Notes: generated from the sequence alone by a model not told the origin. A stretch of DNA of 64,000 nt from Streptomyces sp. SW4 (GCA_003248315.1 QKWM01000004.1:3655001-3719000), one strand, 5' to 3'; shown: positions 38,474 through 47,695, numbered from the stretch's first letter. A program made the numbers and translations.

Positions 38474-38620
38474 CGGCCCCGCCCGGGAGGTGCGCCCGTC
38501 TGGGAGGTGCGCCGTCCGGGAGGTGAGCCGGGCGCGGAGGTATGCCGTCCGGGAACTGCGCCGTCCGGAAGCTGGACCGTCCGGGAGGTGTGCCGGGCGC
38601 CCGGACACGGCGGCGGCCCC
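38474..38620. repeat. degenerate repeats downstream of the MaoC gene
   Basis: CCGTCCGGGAGGTG and variants recur about seven times at irregular spacing of roughly 17 to 25 bases. No gene is supported here. Confidence 0.55.
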
Positions 38621-38668
38621 GCCCGTCGACGTGACGTGCGGGGCCGCCGTCCTGCGTGTGACCTGCCG

Positions 38669-38836
38669 TCAGGCCGCGTTCTCGGCCTCCTCGGCCGGCT
38701 TGCGGTGCCGGCCCCGGGGGGCCGTCTCGGCATCCTGCGTGGAGACCGGACCACGGTGCCGGCCGTGGCCGGCGGCGATCTCCTGGACGTCCGCACCGTG
38801 GGCGTGCGTCGGCTGGTTCGTGCTGGCGTCGCTCAT
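38669..38836 (-). CDS. small hydrophilic protein
   Basis: A 55-aa protein, MSDASTNQPTHAHGADVQEI then AGHGRHRGPVSTQDAETAPR and a C-terminus KPAEEAENAA. It is rich in His, Ala, Glu and Arg with no hydrophobic segment and is probably disordered. The composition and clean reading frame suggest a real gene; similar short proteins occur in Streptomyces. No domain is known, and the ribosome site is weak. Confidence 0.55.
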   Translation of the reverse strand: MSDASTNQPTHAHGADVQEIAAGHGRHRGPVSTQDAETAPRGRHRKPAEEAENAA

Positions 38837-38933
38837 CGGAAGGAATTCACCCCGTCAACATGATCTTTCCTACAGCCGGGCGAGTGTAACCGGCCCACTG
38901 CGGACCGAATCCAGACGGCCACGCCAACCGCCA

Positions 38934-40212
38934 CTACTTCGTTACAAGTCGTGCCAGAGGCGCCTGTTGGAGCGGAACCGGGCGCGGTGCGGCGGGACCC
39001 GGCGCCTCCGGTTCCGCCCGGTTCTCCCCGGCCCCGTGCGCGGCCCCGTCCGCGGGTCCGCCCGCCGGCCCGGCGCCCTGCCCGTCCGCCCGACCGCCGT
39101 CAGTCCCGTCGCCCGTTCCGCCACCCGGCCCTGTGCCGGTCCGTCCGGCGCCGCGTCCCCCGTACCGGCGTCCCGGCCCTCGCCCCAGGCCGGGGCGGGC
39201 AGCCGGGCCAGGCCGCACGGAAGGTCCGGCGTCGCGTACGGCAGGTGCAGCACACCGTCCGCCGTCCACGTCCCGCCGCCCGCCAGCCACCCCTGCGGCG
39301 CCGCGAGGTGATGCACCTGCCGTTCGGCCGGCCGCCACACCCCCACCCAGGTGCCGAACGGCCCGTCCAGCCGCAGGGCGACCGCGCAGCGCTCCGGCGT
39401 CAGCACCTGACCCGGCTGGATCGCGAACGGCGTCACCTCGCAGTCCGGCAGCCGCAGGCACTCCGGGAAGCGCACCGGCAGCGTGCTGCCGAGCACGCCC
39501 CACCCCAGCCGGGGTGCCCGCCCGGGCTCGGGCGCGTCCGAGCCGATCAGCAGCAGTCCGCTGTCCGGATCGGCCAGCAGGAGCCGGTCGTCGCTGTCGG
39601 CGGCGATCTGCAGCAGCGGCGACACCTCGCCGCCCCGCTCCAGATCGACCACGACCGCCTTGGTGCGCCCCCCGGTCTCCCGGTCCAGCGCCAGCATCCG
39701 CGCCGTACGGTCCAGCCACACCCGCCCGAGCAGCGCCCGGGCACCTCCGCGAGCTGCTCGGGCCCGAAGGCGCCCCCGGCCACCAGCCACACGGCCGTCG
39801 CACGCGGCCCGACGGCGAGGGCGTACGCCCGCTCGCCGCCCGGCGCCGGCGGCAGCAGCCGCAGTCGGGTGGTGTCGTCCGGGCACTCCACCGCGCCGAG
39901 GGGGAGCTCGCCGGTGCCGGGCCCGGTCGGGTACAGCAGCGTGAAGACGTGCCGGCCGGCCGTCCGGCGGTGGATGAGGACCCGCCCGTCGCCCATCGGC
40001 TGCACCTCCGTGCCGGGCTCCTCCGGCTGGTTGCCGGGCAGCGGCACCGCGTACGGCTCCGGGCCGTCCAGCGTCCAGCGCTCCGGGTACCAGGAGTCGC
40101 CGCTGCGGGCCAGCCGGGCGGCGTAGGCGCCGTCGGCGGTGATGGCGCATTCCGCGCGGGGCGCCCCGCCGTCCTCAGGGTCCGCCGAAGGTTCGATGGC
40201 ACAGGCCGTCAT
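38934..40212 (-). CDS. hypothetical protein, possible beta-propeller (frameshifted as sequenced)
   Basis: About 425 aa, start MTACAIEPSADPEDGG at 40212. The sequence alternates short beta-like segments with turns (RVLIHRRTAGRHVFTLLYP, ERAYALAVGPRATAVWLVAG, DRLLLADPDSGLLLIGSD, RTARMLALDRETGGRTKAVVV). This suggests a cytosolic propeller-like fold without catalytic residues that I can name. The C-terminus is Pro/Gly/Arg-rich and probably ends VPLQQAPLARLVTK at 38934. Frames change near 39745 and 39080. No signal peptide; function unknown. Confidence 0.6.
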
Positions 40213-40642
40213 CGTTCGGTCACCTCCGGCGACGAAGCTAGTTTTCGCACGCACGGGCGGGGCACCGGCGGCCGTCCGCTTCACACATACGGGTGGGAGA
40301 GGAACGATTCGGCTGAGGAAGCGGCGCTGCATGTGCTGTTCCGGGGCGGGCGGGGCGCGGGCCCCCGGCGGTGGCGGTACGCCGGAGTGGACGGCGGCGC
40401 CCGGAGCGCGGATGCGGCAGCGGGGGCCGGTCCGCGAATGCGGCGGCCGGACCCCGGAGACGGGGCGGCCGGACCTTGGATGCGGCGGTGGCCGGTTCGC
40501 GGAGGCGGCGACGCCTGGTCCCTTGAGGCGGCGACGCCCGGACCGTGGAGGCGGCGACGCCCGGACCGTCGAGGCGGCGGTGGCCGAACAGGAGAGACGG
40601 TGGCGGTACAACGGCGAAGAACGGCCAGGTAGCCTTGCCTCC
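40213..40642. other. intergenic region with tandem repeats, no supported gene
   Basis: The divergent region between the hypothetical gene and the Nif3-like gene. Its right half consists of G/C-rich repeats, while CACACATACGGGTGGGAGAGGAACGATTC around 40280-40310 is less biased. An open frame runs through it on the plus strand, but its composition is unlike a protein domain. Confidence 0.5.
40503..40594. repeat. 23-bp tandem repeat upstream of the Nif3-like gene
   Basis: Units start at 40503, 40526, 40549 and 40572 with an exact 23-base period, each beginning AGGCGGCG; the second and third are nearly identical (AGGCGGCGACGCCCGGACCG). Degenerate copies of similar length reach back to about 40410. 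Confidence 0.85.
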
Positions 40643-41493
40643 GTGCCCCGTCTGTCAGAAGTCATCGCCGCGCTGGAGAACCTGTGGCCCGCCGAGCGGG
40701 CCGAGTCCTGGGACGCGGTCGGCACCGTCGTGGGCGACCCCGGCCAGGAGGTCACGCGGGTCCTGTTCGCCGTCGACCCCGTGCAGGAGATCGCCGACGA
40801 GGCCGTGGCCCTCGGCGCCGACCTGCTCGTCACCCACCACCCGCTCTACCTGCGCGGTACGACGACGGTCGCGGCCTCCACCTTCAAGGGCCGCGTGGTG
40901 CACACGCTGATCAAGAACGACGTCGCGCTGCACGTCGCCCACACCAACGCCGACACCGCCGACCCGGGCGTCTCCGACGCGCTCGCCGGCGCCCTCGGCG
41001 TACGGGTCGTACGCCCCCTGGTGCCGGACCCGAGCGACCCCGAGGGCCGCCGGGGCCTCGGCCGGATCTGCGCCCTGGACCACCCGCTGACCGTGCGCGA
41101 GCTGGCCGGCCGCGCCGCCGAACGGCTGCCCGCGACCGCACAGGGCATCCGCGTGGCCGGCGACCCCGACGCACTCGTCCGCACGCTCGCCGTCAGCGGC
41201 GGCTCCGGCGACAGCCTCTTCGACCACGTCCGCGCCGCCGGTGTCGACGCCTTCCTCACCGCGGACCTGCGCCACCACCCGGCGTCCGAGGCCCGCGAAC
41301 ACAGTCCTCTCGCGCTGCTCGACGCGGCGCACTGGGCCACCGAATGGCCCTGGTGCGAGCTGGCCGCGAGCCAGCTCGACGAGATCTCCGACCGCAACGG
41401 ATGGGACCTGCGCGTCCACGTCTCCAGGACGGTCACCGATCCCTGGACCGCCCACGCGGCGTCCCCGACTCACCCGCAGGAGCCCCCAACTGA
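40643..41493 (+). CDS. Nif3-like dinuclear metal protein (frameshifted near the end)
   Basis: Member of the NIF3/YbgI family (GTP cyclohydrolase I type 2-like, function not settled), about 283 aa. Metal ligands are visible in ADLLVTHHPLYLRG, LHVAHTNADTADPG and AFLTADLRHHPASEARE...LLDAAHWATEW. The start is GTG 40643 (VPRLSEVIAALENLWP). One C is missing from CCCC near 41466. With it restored the protein ends DSPAGAPN at 41493, overlapping the next start by CTGA. The uncorrected frame runs on through the next two genes. Confidence 0.86.
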
Positions 41494-42233
41494 ACGCCGC
41501 GCCCGCCGACCAGATCCGACTCCTCGACGTCCAGGACCTCGACGTCCGCCTGCAGCAGCTCGCGCACCGGCGCCGGTCGCTGCCCGAGCACGCCGAGCTG
41601 GAGTCGCTGACCAAGGACCACGCCCAGCTGCGCGACCTGCTCGTGGCCGCGCAGACCGAGGAGAGCGACTGCGCCCGCGAGCAGACCAAGGCGGAGCAGG
41701 ACGTGGACCAGGTGCGCCGCCGCGCCGCCCGCGACCAGCAGCGCCTGGACTCCGGTGCCGTCACCTCCCCCAAGGACCTGGAGAACCTCCAGCGCGAGAT
41801 CGCCTCCCTCGCCAAGCGGCAGGGCGATCTGGAGGACGTCGTCCTGGAAGTGATGGAGCGCCGCGAGTCCGCTCAGGAGCGGGTGGCCGAGCTGACCGAC
41901 CGGGTCGCCTCCGTACAGGCGAAGATCGACGACGCGACCGGGCGCCGGGACGCCGCCTTCGAGGAGATCGACGCCGAGGTCGCCTCGGTGACGAAGGAGC
42001 GCGAGGTCGTCGCCGGCTCGGTCCCCGCGGACCTGCTCAAGCTCTACGACAAGCTGCGCGAGCAGCAGGGCGGCATCGGCGCGGCCAAGCTCTACCAGCG
42101 GACCTGCCAGGGCTGCCGCCAGGAGCTGGCCATCACCGAGCTGAACGAGATCCGCTCCGCCGCCCCCGACACGGTGGTGCGGTGCGAGAACTGCCGCCGC
42201 ATCCTGGTGCGCACCTCCGACTCGGGCCTGTAG
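41490..42233 (+). CDS. C4-type zinc-ribbon coiled-coil protein
   Basis: 247 aa. A long coiled coil (LQQLAHRRRSLPEHAELE through AKIDDATGRRDAAFEEIDAE) precedes a C-terminal zinc ribbon CQGCRQELAITE...VVRCENCRR with two CxxC pairs. In other bacteria this family (DUF164) accompanies Nif3-like genes and is thought to bind nucleic acid, possibly tRNA. The family start MNAAPADQIRLLDVQ corresponds to CTG at 41490, overlapping the Nif3 stop (CTGA). No ATG, GTG or TTG gives the complete domain, so either CTG is used or a base error altered the start. Confidence 0.85.
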   Translation: MNAAPADQIRLLDVQDLDVRLQQLAHRRRSLPEHAELESLTKDHAQLRDLLVAAQTEESDCAREQTKAEQDVDQVRRRAARDQQRLDSGAVTSPKDLENLQREIASLAKRQGDLEDVVLEVMERRESAQERVAELTDRVASVQAKIDDATGRRDAAFEEIDAEVASVTKEREVVAGSVPADLLKLYDKLREQQGGIGAAKLYQRTCQGCRQELAITELNEIRSAAPDTVVRCENCRRILVRTSDSGL

Positions 42234-42244
42234 GAGGCCGGCCG

Positions 42245-43690
42245 GTGGAGGACGCGGTGGGGGACGAGGCGACGCGGGACCAGGCGACGCGGGAGCAGGC
42301 GATGCGGGCCGGGGGGACGCGGGCGGGGTCCGGCGGCGACTTCCTCGTCGAGGCCGACGGCGGGTCGCGGGGCAACCCGGGCCCGGCCGGTTACGGCGCG
42401 GTGGTGCGGGACGCGGCGACGGGCCAGACCCTCGCCGAGACCGCCGAGTACCTCGGCGTCACCACCAACAACGTCGCCGAGTACCGGGGCCTGCTCGCCG
42501 GTCTGCGGGCCGCGCACGCGCTGGACCCGGAGGCGACGGTGCACGTCCGGATGGACTCCAAGCTGGTCGTCGAGCAGATGTCCGGCCGCTGGAAGATCAA
42601 GCACCCGGACCTCAAGCCGCTCGCGTCCGAGGCGATGCGCGTCTTCCCGGCGGACCGCGTGACGTACGAGTGGATCCCGCGCGCGAGCAACAAGCACGCC
42701 GACCGGCTGGCCAACGAGGCGATGGACGCCGGGGCGCGCGGCGAGGCGTGGTCGCCGTCGGCGTCGACGGCGGAGCTGCACACCGGGGCGACGGCCGGGG
42801 CCGAGACCGACGCCGACGCCGGCCCGCCCGAGCCCGCGGCGTCCCGTGGTGACGACGTGGAGGCCGAGGCGGGCGCGCGAAGCGGCGCGACCGGAGCACC
42901 GGGCGCCGTGACGGGGACGCGAGGCGGCGAGACGGGAACGCCGGCCGGCGAGACGGGAGCGCGGACCGGCGAGACGGGGGCGCGGGCCGGCGAGACGGGG
43001 GCGGTCCGGGCCGACGTGCGTGCCGCGAAGACCGTCGCCTCGCCCGGCTGGGGCCCGCCGGACATGGGCGCGCCCGCCACCTTCGTCCTGCTGCGGCACG
43101 GCGAGACCCCGCTGACCCCGCAGAAGCGGTTCTCCGGGAGCGGCGGAACCGACCCCTCCCTGTCGGCCGTCGGCCGGGAGCAGGCCGAGCGGGTCGCCGA
43201 GGCGCTCGCCCGGCGCGGCACGATCCAGGCGATCGTCTCCTCGCCGCTGGCCCGCACCCGGGAAACGGCCGCCGTCGTCGCCGACCGCCTCGGCCTCGAC
43301 GTGACCGTCGACGAGGGCCTGCGGGAGACCGACTTCGGCGCCTGGGAGGGGCTGACCTTCGCCGAGGTGCGGGAGCGCCACCCCGAGGACCTGAACGCCT
43401 GGCTCGCCTCTCCGCACGCGCAACCCACCGGCGGCGGTGAGAGCTTCGCGGCGACCGGCGCCCGGATCGCCGCCACCCGCGACAGGCTGGTGGCCGCCCA
43501 CGCGGGCCGCACCGTCCTGCTCGTCTCCCACGTGACGCCGATCAAGACGTTCGTCCGGCTGGCCCTCGGCGCCCCGCCCGAGGCCCTGTTCCGGATGGAA
43601 CTGTCGGCGGCCTCGCTCTCGGCGGTCGCGTACTACGCCGACGGCAACGCCAGCGTCCGGCTGTTCAACGACACGTCACACCTGCGGTAG
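42245..43690 (+). CDS. bifunctional RNase HI / histidine phosphatase
   Basis: 481 aa, intact. The N-terminal RNase H domain has the carboxylate set in LVEADGGSRGNPGPAGYG, TNNVAEYRGLLAGL and VRMDSKLVVEQMSGRW, with a final Asp-type residue in ASNKHADRLANEAMD. A low-complexity linker with repeated GETGA units follows. The C-terminal domain is a histidine phosphatase (LLRHGETPLTPQKRFSGSG, SSPLARTRETAAVV, LVSHVTPIK), as in the mycobacterial RNase H/CobC-like fusion. It degrades RNA in RNA:DNA hybrids and dephosphorylates a small substrate, possibly alpha-ribazole phosphate. GTG 42245 has GGAGG 7 bases ahead. Confidence 0.9.
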   Translation: MEDAVGDEATRDQATREQAMRAGGTRAGSGGDFLVEADGGSRGNPGPAGYGAVVRDAATGQTLAETAEYLGVTTNNVAEYRGLLAGLRAAHALDPEATVHVRMDSKLVVEQMSGRWKIKHPDLKPLASEAMRVFPADRVTYEWIPRASNKHADRLANEAMDAGARGEAWSPSASTAELHTGATAGAETDADAGPPEPAASRGDDVEAEAGARSGATGAPGAVTGTRGGETGTPAGETGARTGETGARAGETGAVRADVRAAKTVASPGWGPPDMGAPATFVLLRHGETPLTPQKRFSGSGGTDPSLSAVGREQAERVAEALARRGTIQAIVSSPLARTRETAAVVADRLGLDVTVDEGLRETDFGAWEGLTFAEVRERHPEDLNAWLASPHAQPTGGGESFAATGARIAATRDRLVAAHAGRTVLLVSHVTPIKTFVRLALGAPPEALFRMELSAASLSAVAYYADGNASVRLFNDTSHLR

Positions 43691-43704
43691 CCGCCCGGCG
43701 CCGT

Positions 43705-44352
43705 TCACCCGGCGCGCAGCCGGGCCGCCTCGCGGGCCAGTGCCGTCACGCGGTCCCAGTCGCGGGCCGCCACGGCCTCCTTCGGCAGCATCCAGCTGCC
43801 GCCCACACAGCCGACGTTGGGCAGCGCCAGGTACTCCGGCGCGGAGGCCGGGCCGATGCCGCCGGTCGGGCAGAAACGGGCCCCCGGCAGCGGACCGGCG
43901 AGCGACTTCAGATAGGCGGTGCCGCCCGCGGCCTCGGCCGGGAAGAACTTCATCTCCCGCACCCCGCGCTCCAGCAGCGCCACCACCTCCGAGGTGGTCG
44001 AGACCCCCGGCAGGAACGGCACCCCGGACCCCCGCATGGCGTCGAGCAGGGCCTCCGTCCACCCCGGGCTGACCAGGAACCGCGCCCCGGCGGCCACCGC
44101 GTCGGCGACCTGCCCCGGCGTGATCACGGTGCCGGCGCCGACCACCGCGTCCGGCACCTCGGCGGCGACGGCGCGGATGGCGTCGAGCGCGGCCGGCGTC
44201 CGCAGCGTCACCTCGATCGCGGGCAGCCCGCCGGCGACCAGCGCCCGCGCGAGCGGTACGGCGTCGGCGGCGTCCTCGACGACCACGACGGGGACCACGG
44301 GAGCGAGGTCCAGGACGGAGGCGGACGCGGCGGCGGACGGTGATGAGGTCAT
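43705..44352 (-). CDS. eda: 2-dehydro-3-deoxy-phosphogluconate (KDPG/KHG) aldolase
   Basis: Class I aldolase of 215 aa, intact, cytosolic, cleaving KDPG to pyruvate and glyceraldehyde 3-phosphate. Glu of LPAIEVTLRTPAAL, the phosphate loop VVGAGTVITPGQV, the Schiff-base Lys in REMKFFPAEAAGG and PTGGIGPASAPEYL are all present. ATG 44352 lies inside a 20-bp palindrome. It converges with the RNase H gene 14 bases away and has no sugar-acid partners nearby. Confidence 0.9.
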   Translation of the reverse strand: MTSSPSAAASASVLDLAPVVPVVVVEDAADAVPLARALVAGGLPAIEVTLRTPAALDAIRAVAAEVPDAVVGAGTVITPGQVADAVAAGARFLVSPGWTEALLDAMRGSGVPFLPGVSTTSEVVALLERGVREMKFFPAEAAGGTAYLKSLAGPLPGARFCPTGGIGPASAPEYLALPNVGCVGGSWMLPKEAVAARDWDRVTALAREAARLRAG

Positions 44353-44361
44353 GACCTCATC
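44342..44361. promoter_or_regulatory. 20-bp perfect palindrome over the eda start codon
   Basis: GATGAGGTCATGACCTCATC reads the same on both strands and covers the GAGG ribosome site and first codons of the aldolase gene. It could be an operator or an mRNA hairpin that hides the start; this is inferred from symmetry alone. Confidence 0.45.
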
Positions 44362-44386
44362 GTGCCCGCGACAAGCAACCTGCGCA

Positions 44387-44415
44387 AAGGCCGTTGCAGA
44401 GCATGCAACGGCCTT
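44387..44415 (-). terminator. hairpin terminator downstream of yaaA
   Basis: AAGGCCGTTGCA (44387-44398) and TGCAACGGCCTT (44404-44415) form a perfect 12-bp stem with a 5-base loop, 13 bases past the yaaA stop on the minus strand and upstream of the aldolase gene. Confidence 0.8.
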
Positions 44416-44428
44416 GGGTGGGGATGCC

Positions 44429-45211
44429 TCAGTGGATCTCCGTCACCAGCACGTCCAGCGACCACGCCCGGCCCGCCTTGGCGGGGGCTTCCGCCTCCAC
44501 CTCGTACCCGAGGTCGCGCAGCGCCTCCACCAGCTCCGCCGGGTCCTTCGGCACGGTCCCGGAGACGAGCAGACTCCGCACGATCCGCCCCTTGGTGGCC
44601 TTGTTGAAGTGGCTGACCACCTTCCGGGTCGGCGCGTGCAGCACCCGCACCGTCGCCGTCCGCGCGGCGACCTCGCCCTTCGGCTTCCAGGCGGCGGCGT
44701 ACGCGGCCGACCGCAGGTCCAGCACCAGCCCCTCCCCGGCGGCCTCCGGCAGCACCTCGGCCATCGGCCCGCGCCAGTGCCCGGCCAGCGCGCCCAGACC
44801 GGGCAGCTTCACCCCCATCGAGCAACGGTAGGACGGGATCCGGTCCGTCACGCGGACCGCGCCCCACAGCCCCGAGAACACCAGCAGCGACCGGGCGGCC
44901 CGCCGCTTGCCGGCCGCGTCCAGGGAGGCCAGGTCCAGGGCGTCGTAGAGCACCCCGGTGTAGATCTCCCCGGCCGGCCGGGCCCCGGCGGTGCGCAGGC
45001 CCGCGTTCTTGGCGACCTCGCCGCGCAGCCCCTCGCTGAGGCCGAGCACCTCGCGTGCCTTCTCCTCGTCGGCGGAGCACAGCTCCACCAGCTCCTCCAG
45101 GACGGCCTCGCGGGCCGCGCCGAGCCCCGGCAGCGACAGCGACTCCGGCTTCAGCGGGGCGCCACGGCCGGACGGCGCCTTCCCCTCGGACGGCGGCAGC
45201 AGGACAAGCAC
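44429..45211 (-). CDS. yaaA: peroxide stress protein YaaA (DUF328/UPF0246)
   Basis: 260 aa, intact, cytosolic. The family opening VLVLLPPSEGKAPSG is followed by VAKNAGLRTAGARPAGEIYTGVLYDALDL, LLVFSGLWGAVRVTDRIPSYR and HFNKATKGRIVRSLL, all conserved in YaaA. In E. coli YaaA limits free iron during peroxide stress and binds DNA; the role here is inferred from homology. The start is GTG 45211. Confidence 0.9.
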   Translation of the reverse strand: MLVLLPPSEGKAPSGRGAPLKPESLSLPGLGAAREAVLEELVELCSADEEKAREVLGLSEGLRGEVAKNAGLRTAGARPAGEIYTGVLYDALDLASLDAAGKRRAARSLLVFSGLWGAVRVTDRIPSYRCSMGVKLPGLGALAGHWRGPMAEVLPEAAGEGLVLDLRSAAYAAAWKPKGEVAARTATVRVLHAPTRKVVSHFNKATKGRIVRSLLVSGTVPKDPAELVEALRDLGYEVEAEAPAKAGRAWSLDVLVTEIH

Positions 45212-45264
45212 ACGTACTCCTTCGCTCTGAGGCCCCCCGACAGGGTACGGCGTGCCCGGTGCCG

Positions 45265-45732
45265 CTAGGCGTCCCGGACCAGGGCGGACCGGGCCTCGGC
45301 GAGGGCCCGTACGAGCCCGTCGGCGTCGTCGGCGTGGCAGCGCACGACCCGGACCTCGCGGCGCCGCCCGAAGAAGGAGACGTGGGTGACGGGCTCGGTG
45401 AGTTCCAGGGTGAGCGAGGTCTGCGCGCCCACGTCCACGGTCAGCTCGCCGTCGGCCCGCTCCCGGCTCGTGCGCAGCTCACGGCGGACGCGGCCGATCC
45501 GCTCCAGCGGTATCCGTACGTCCACCTGGACGGCCCGGCGGACGCGGAGGACCCCGGCGCCGGTGTCCAGCACGTGCGGACGCACCACGGAGGCCGCGTG
45601 CAGACCGACGACGATGACGATCGTGACCGGCGACCGGACCGGCGCCCGCACCGGTGACCGATCGGCGCCCGGCCCGGCGCCCGGACCGGTGACCGACGGC
45701 GGCCGTGATCCCGCGCCCTGCGGATCCGGCAT
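45265..45732 (-). CDS. hypothetical protein with one membrane segment
   Basis: About 155 aa. The C-terminal 100 residues are well formed: VRRAVQVDVRIPLERIGRVRREL, LTVDVGAQTSLTLELTEPVTHVSFFGRRREVRVVRCHADDADGLVRAL. They read like a PH-like or beta-barrel domain behind a hydrophobic stretch PVTIVIVVGLHAASVV. The N-terminus (MPDPQGAGSRPP) lies in a repeat array and is unlikely to be native; either the start is further in or the 5-prime end has been remodelled by the repeats or a frame error. Confidence 0.55.
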   Translation of the reverse strand: MPDPQGAGSRPPSVTGPGAGPGADRSPVRAPVRSPVTIVIVVGLHAASVVRPHVLDTGAGVLRVRRAVQVDVRIPLERIGRVRRELRTSRERADGELTVDVGAQTSLTLELTEPVTHVSFFGRRREVRVVRCHADDADGLVRALAEARSALVRDA

Positions 45733-45780
45733 CCTGCGCCCTGGGGATCCGGCATCCTGCGCCCTCCGGATCCGGCCTGG
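45722..45780. repeat. 23-bp direct repeats at the 5-prime end of the hypothetical gene
   Basis: GGATCCGGCATCCTGCGCCCT plus two variable bases recurs at 45722 and 45745, with a partial third copy at 45768. The period is 23, the same as in the unrelated array at 40503. Confidence 0.85.
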
Positions 45781-45866
45781 ACACCGCGGACTTCCTCTGG
45801 TCGTATCCCTCTCTGATCGACCCCCGGGCGGGAGGGGGCGAGGGACGCCAGGAGGGGGCGCGAGGC

Positions 45867-46697
45867 GTGGCCGTACGAGAGCAGACCAGGTGGACCAGGG
45901 CTCACCTCGGCCCCGGCGGCCCGCCCCTCGACCTCCTCACCGCCCGTTTCGACCGCCACGTCTACGCCCCGCACGCGCACGACGAGTTCACCGTCGGCGT
46001 CACGGTCGGCGGACTGGAGGTCATCGCCTACCGCGGCGGGCACATCCACTCCGGCCCCGGCTCGATCGTCGTCCTCGAACCCGGCGAGATGCACACCGGC
46101 GGCCCCGCCGCCCCGGAGGGCTACGCCTACCAGGCCCTGTACGCGGCCCCGTCCCTGCTGACCGACGGCACCCGCGGCGGGAGCCTCCCGCACTTCCGCG
46201 AACCGGTCCTGCAGGACCCGGAACTGGCCCGCGCCCTGCGCGCCGCCCACACGGACCTGGCCCGCTGCCCCGACCCGCTGGAAGCGGAATCCCGCATCCC
46301 CTGGCTGCTCACGGCGCTGGCCCGCCGGCACTCCACGGCCCGCGGATCCGACGACACGGTCCCCGGCGCCGGCCACATCGCGCGCGCCGTACGCGACCGC
46401 CTCGCCGACGAACTCCTCGCCCCGCCCTCCCTCGCCGCCCTCGCCACCGACCTCGGCCTGTCCCGCTACCAGCTCCTGCGCGCCTTCCGCACGGCGATGG
46501 GCGTACCGCCGTACGCGTGGCTCGCCCAGTACCGCGTGACCAGGGCCCGAGCCCTCCTCGACGCCGGCCTGCGCCCGGCCGAGGCGGCGGCGCTCGTGGG
46601 CTTCGCCGACCAGGCCCATCTGACCCGCTGGTTCCGCCGGGTGATGGGCGTGACCCCGGCGGCGTACCGCAACAGCGTTCAAGACGACGGCCGCTGA
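45867..46697 (+). CDS. AraC-family transcriptional regulator
   Basis: 276 aa, intact. The N-terminal cupin domain (YAPHAHDEFTVGVTVGG, YRGGHIHSGPGSIVVLEPGEMHTGG) binds an effector. The C-terminal double helix-turn-helix shows LAALATDLGLSRYQLLRAFRTAMG and AAALVGFADQAHLTRWFRRVMGVTPAAYR. GTG 45867 has GGAGGGGG about 8 bases ahead. It lies 19 bases upstream of an EamA transporter on the same strand, a frequent pairing in which the regulator controls the exporter. Confidence 0.87.
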   Translation: MAVREQTRWTRAHLGPGGPPLDLLTARFDRHVYAPHAHDEFTVGVTVGGLEVIAYRGGHIHSGPGSIVVLEPGEMHTGGPAAPEGYAYQALYAAPSLLTDGTRGGSLPHFREPVLQDPELARALRAAHTDLARCPDPLEAESRIPWLLTALARRHSTARGSDDTVPGAGHIARAVRDRLADELLAPPSLAALATDLGLSRYQLLRAFRTAMGVPPYAWLAQYRVTRARALLDAGLRPAEAAALVGFADQAHLTRWFRRVMGVTPAAYRNSVQDDGR

Positions 46698-46716
46698 GGC
46701 CGCGCAGACTCGCCGC

Positions 46717-47695
46717 ATGACTGCACGCGGCTGGTTCCTGTTCTCCCTGATGGGAGTGGTCTGGGGCATCCCCTACCTGATGATCAAAGTGGCGGTGGAC
46801 GAGGTGTCGCCGTCCGGGGTGGTGTTCGCGCGGTGCGCGCTGGGCGCCGCGCTGCTGCTGCCCTTCGCGCTCCGCCAAGGGGGCCTCGCCCGCACCGTGC
46901 GGACGCACTGGAAGCCCATGCTGGCCTTCGCGGTCGTCGAGATCGTCGGCCCTGGTGGACCCTGACCGACGCCGAACGCCACCTCTCCAGCTCCACCGCG
47001 GGCCTGCTCATCGCGGGCGTCCCGATCGTCGCCGTCCTCCTGGCCCGCTTCTTCGGCGCGGAGGAACGGGTCGGCGCCCGCCGCGCGACCGGACTCGCCC
47101 TCGGCCTCGCGGGCGTCGCGGTCCTCACCGTGCCGCACCTCACCGGCGGCGACGCCCGCTCGCTGGCCGAGGTGCTGGTGACGGTCGTCGGCTACGCCAC
47201 CGCGCCCCTGATAGCCGCCCGCCACCTCAAGGACGTCCCCACCCTCCAGCTGATCACCCCCTGCCTCACCCTGGCCGCCGTGGTCTACGCTCCCGCGGCC
47301 TTCCTGACCCGCCCCGCCGCCCTCCCTCGGGCGAGGCCCTGGCCGCCCTGGCCGGCCTCGGCGTCGTCTGCACCGCGATCGCGTTCGTGGCGTTCCTGGA
47401 GCTGATCAAGGAGGTGGGCCCGACCCGGGCCGGCGTCATCACCTACGTCAACCCGGCGGTCGCCGTCGCCGCGGGCGCCCTGTTCCTGGGAGAGACCCTG
47501 ACCCTCACCATCGGCGTCGCCTTCACTCTGATCCTCGCGGGCTCGGTCCTGGCCACCTCCGCCGCCGGTCCCCGGCGTCCGGCCCGCCGGGTACCATGGT
47601 CGACACGGCAGACGAGCCGGGCGGACGGCCGCGTGGAGTCCCCTAGGGGGCTTCCCGAGGAACGTCCGGGCTCCACAGGGCAGGGTGGTGGCTAA
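46717..47695 (+). CDS. EamA/DMT-family transporter (frameshifted as sequenced)
   Basis: Ten-helix drug/metabolite exporter of about 300 residues. MTARGWFLFSLMGVVWGIPYLMIKVA begins EamA repeat 1. SSSTAGLLIAGVPIVAVLLARFF and a second repeat GLGVVCTAIAFVAFLELIKEVGPTRAGVITYVNPAVAV with LFLGETLTL complete the pattern. Frames change near 46955 and 47330. The frame as sequenced runs to 47695, about 90 bases into rnpB, after the last helix (ILAGSVLATSA). The true stop is probably earlier and hidden by another missing base. Confidence 0.82.

Noticed and set aside
40503..40594. CRISPR array
   Set aside because: The units are contiguous 23-bp tandem copies without spacers, and no cas genes are present; the same holds for the arrays at 38246 and 45722.
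40139..43690. A single 1183-codon frame that could be taken for one giant protein
   Set aside because: It joins Nif3 and RNase H/phosphatase frames only because one base is missing near 41466; the zinc-ribbon gene between them uses another frame, and the first 160 codons are repeat DNA.
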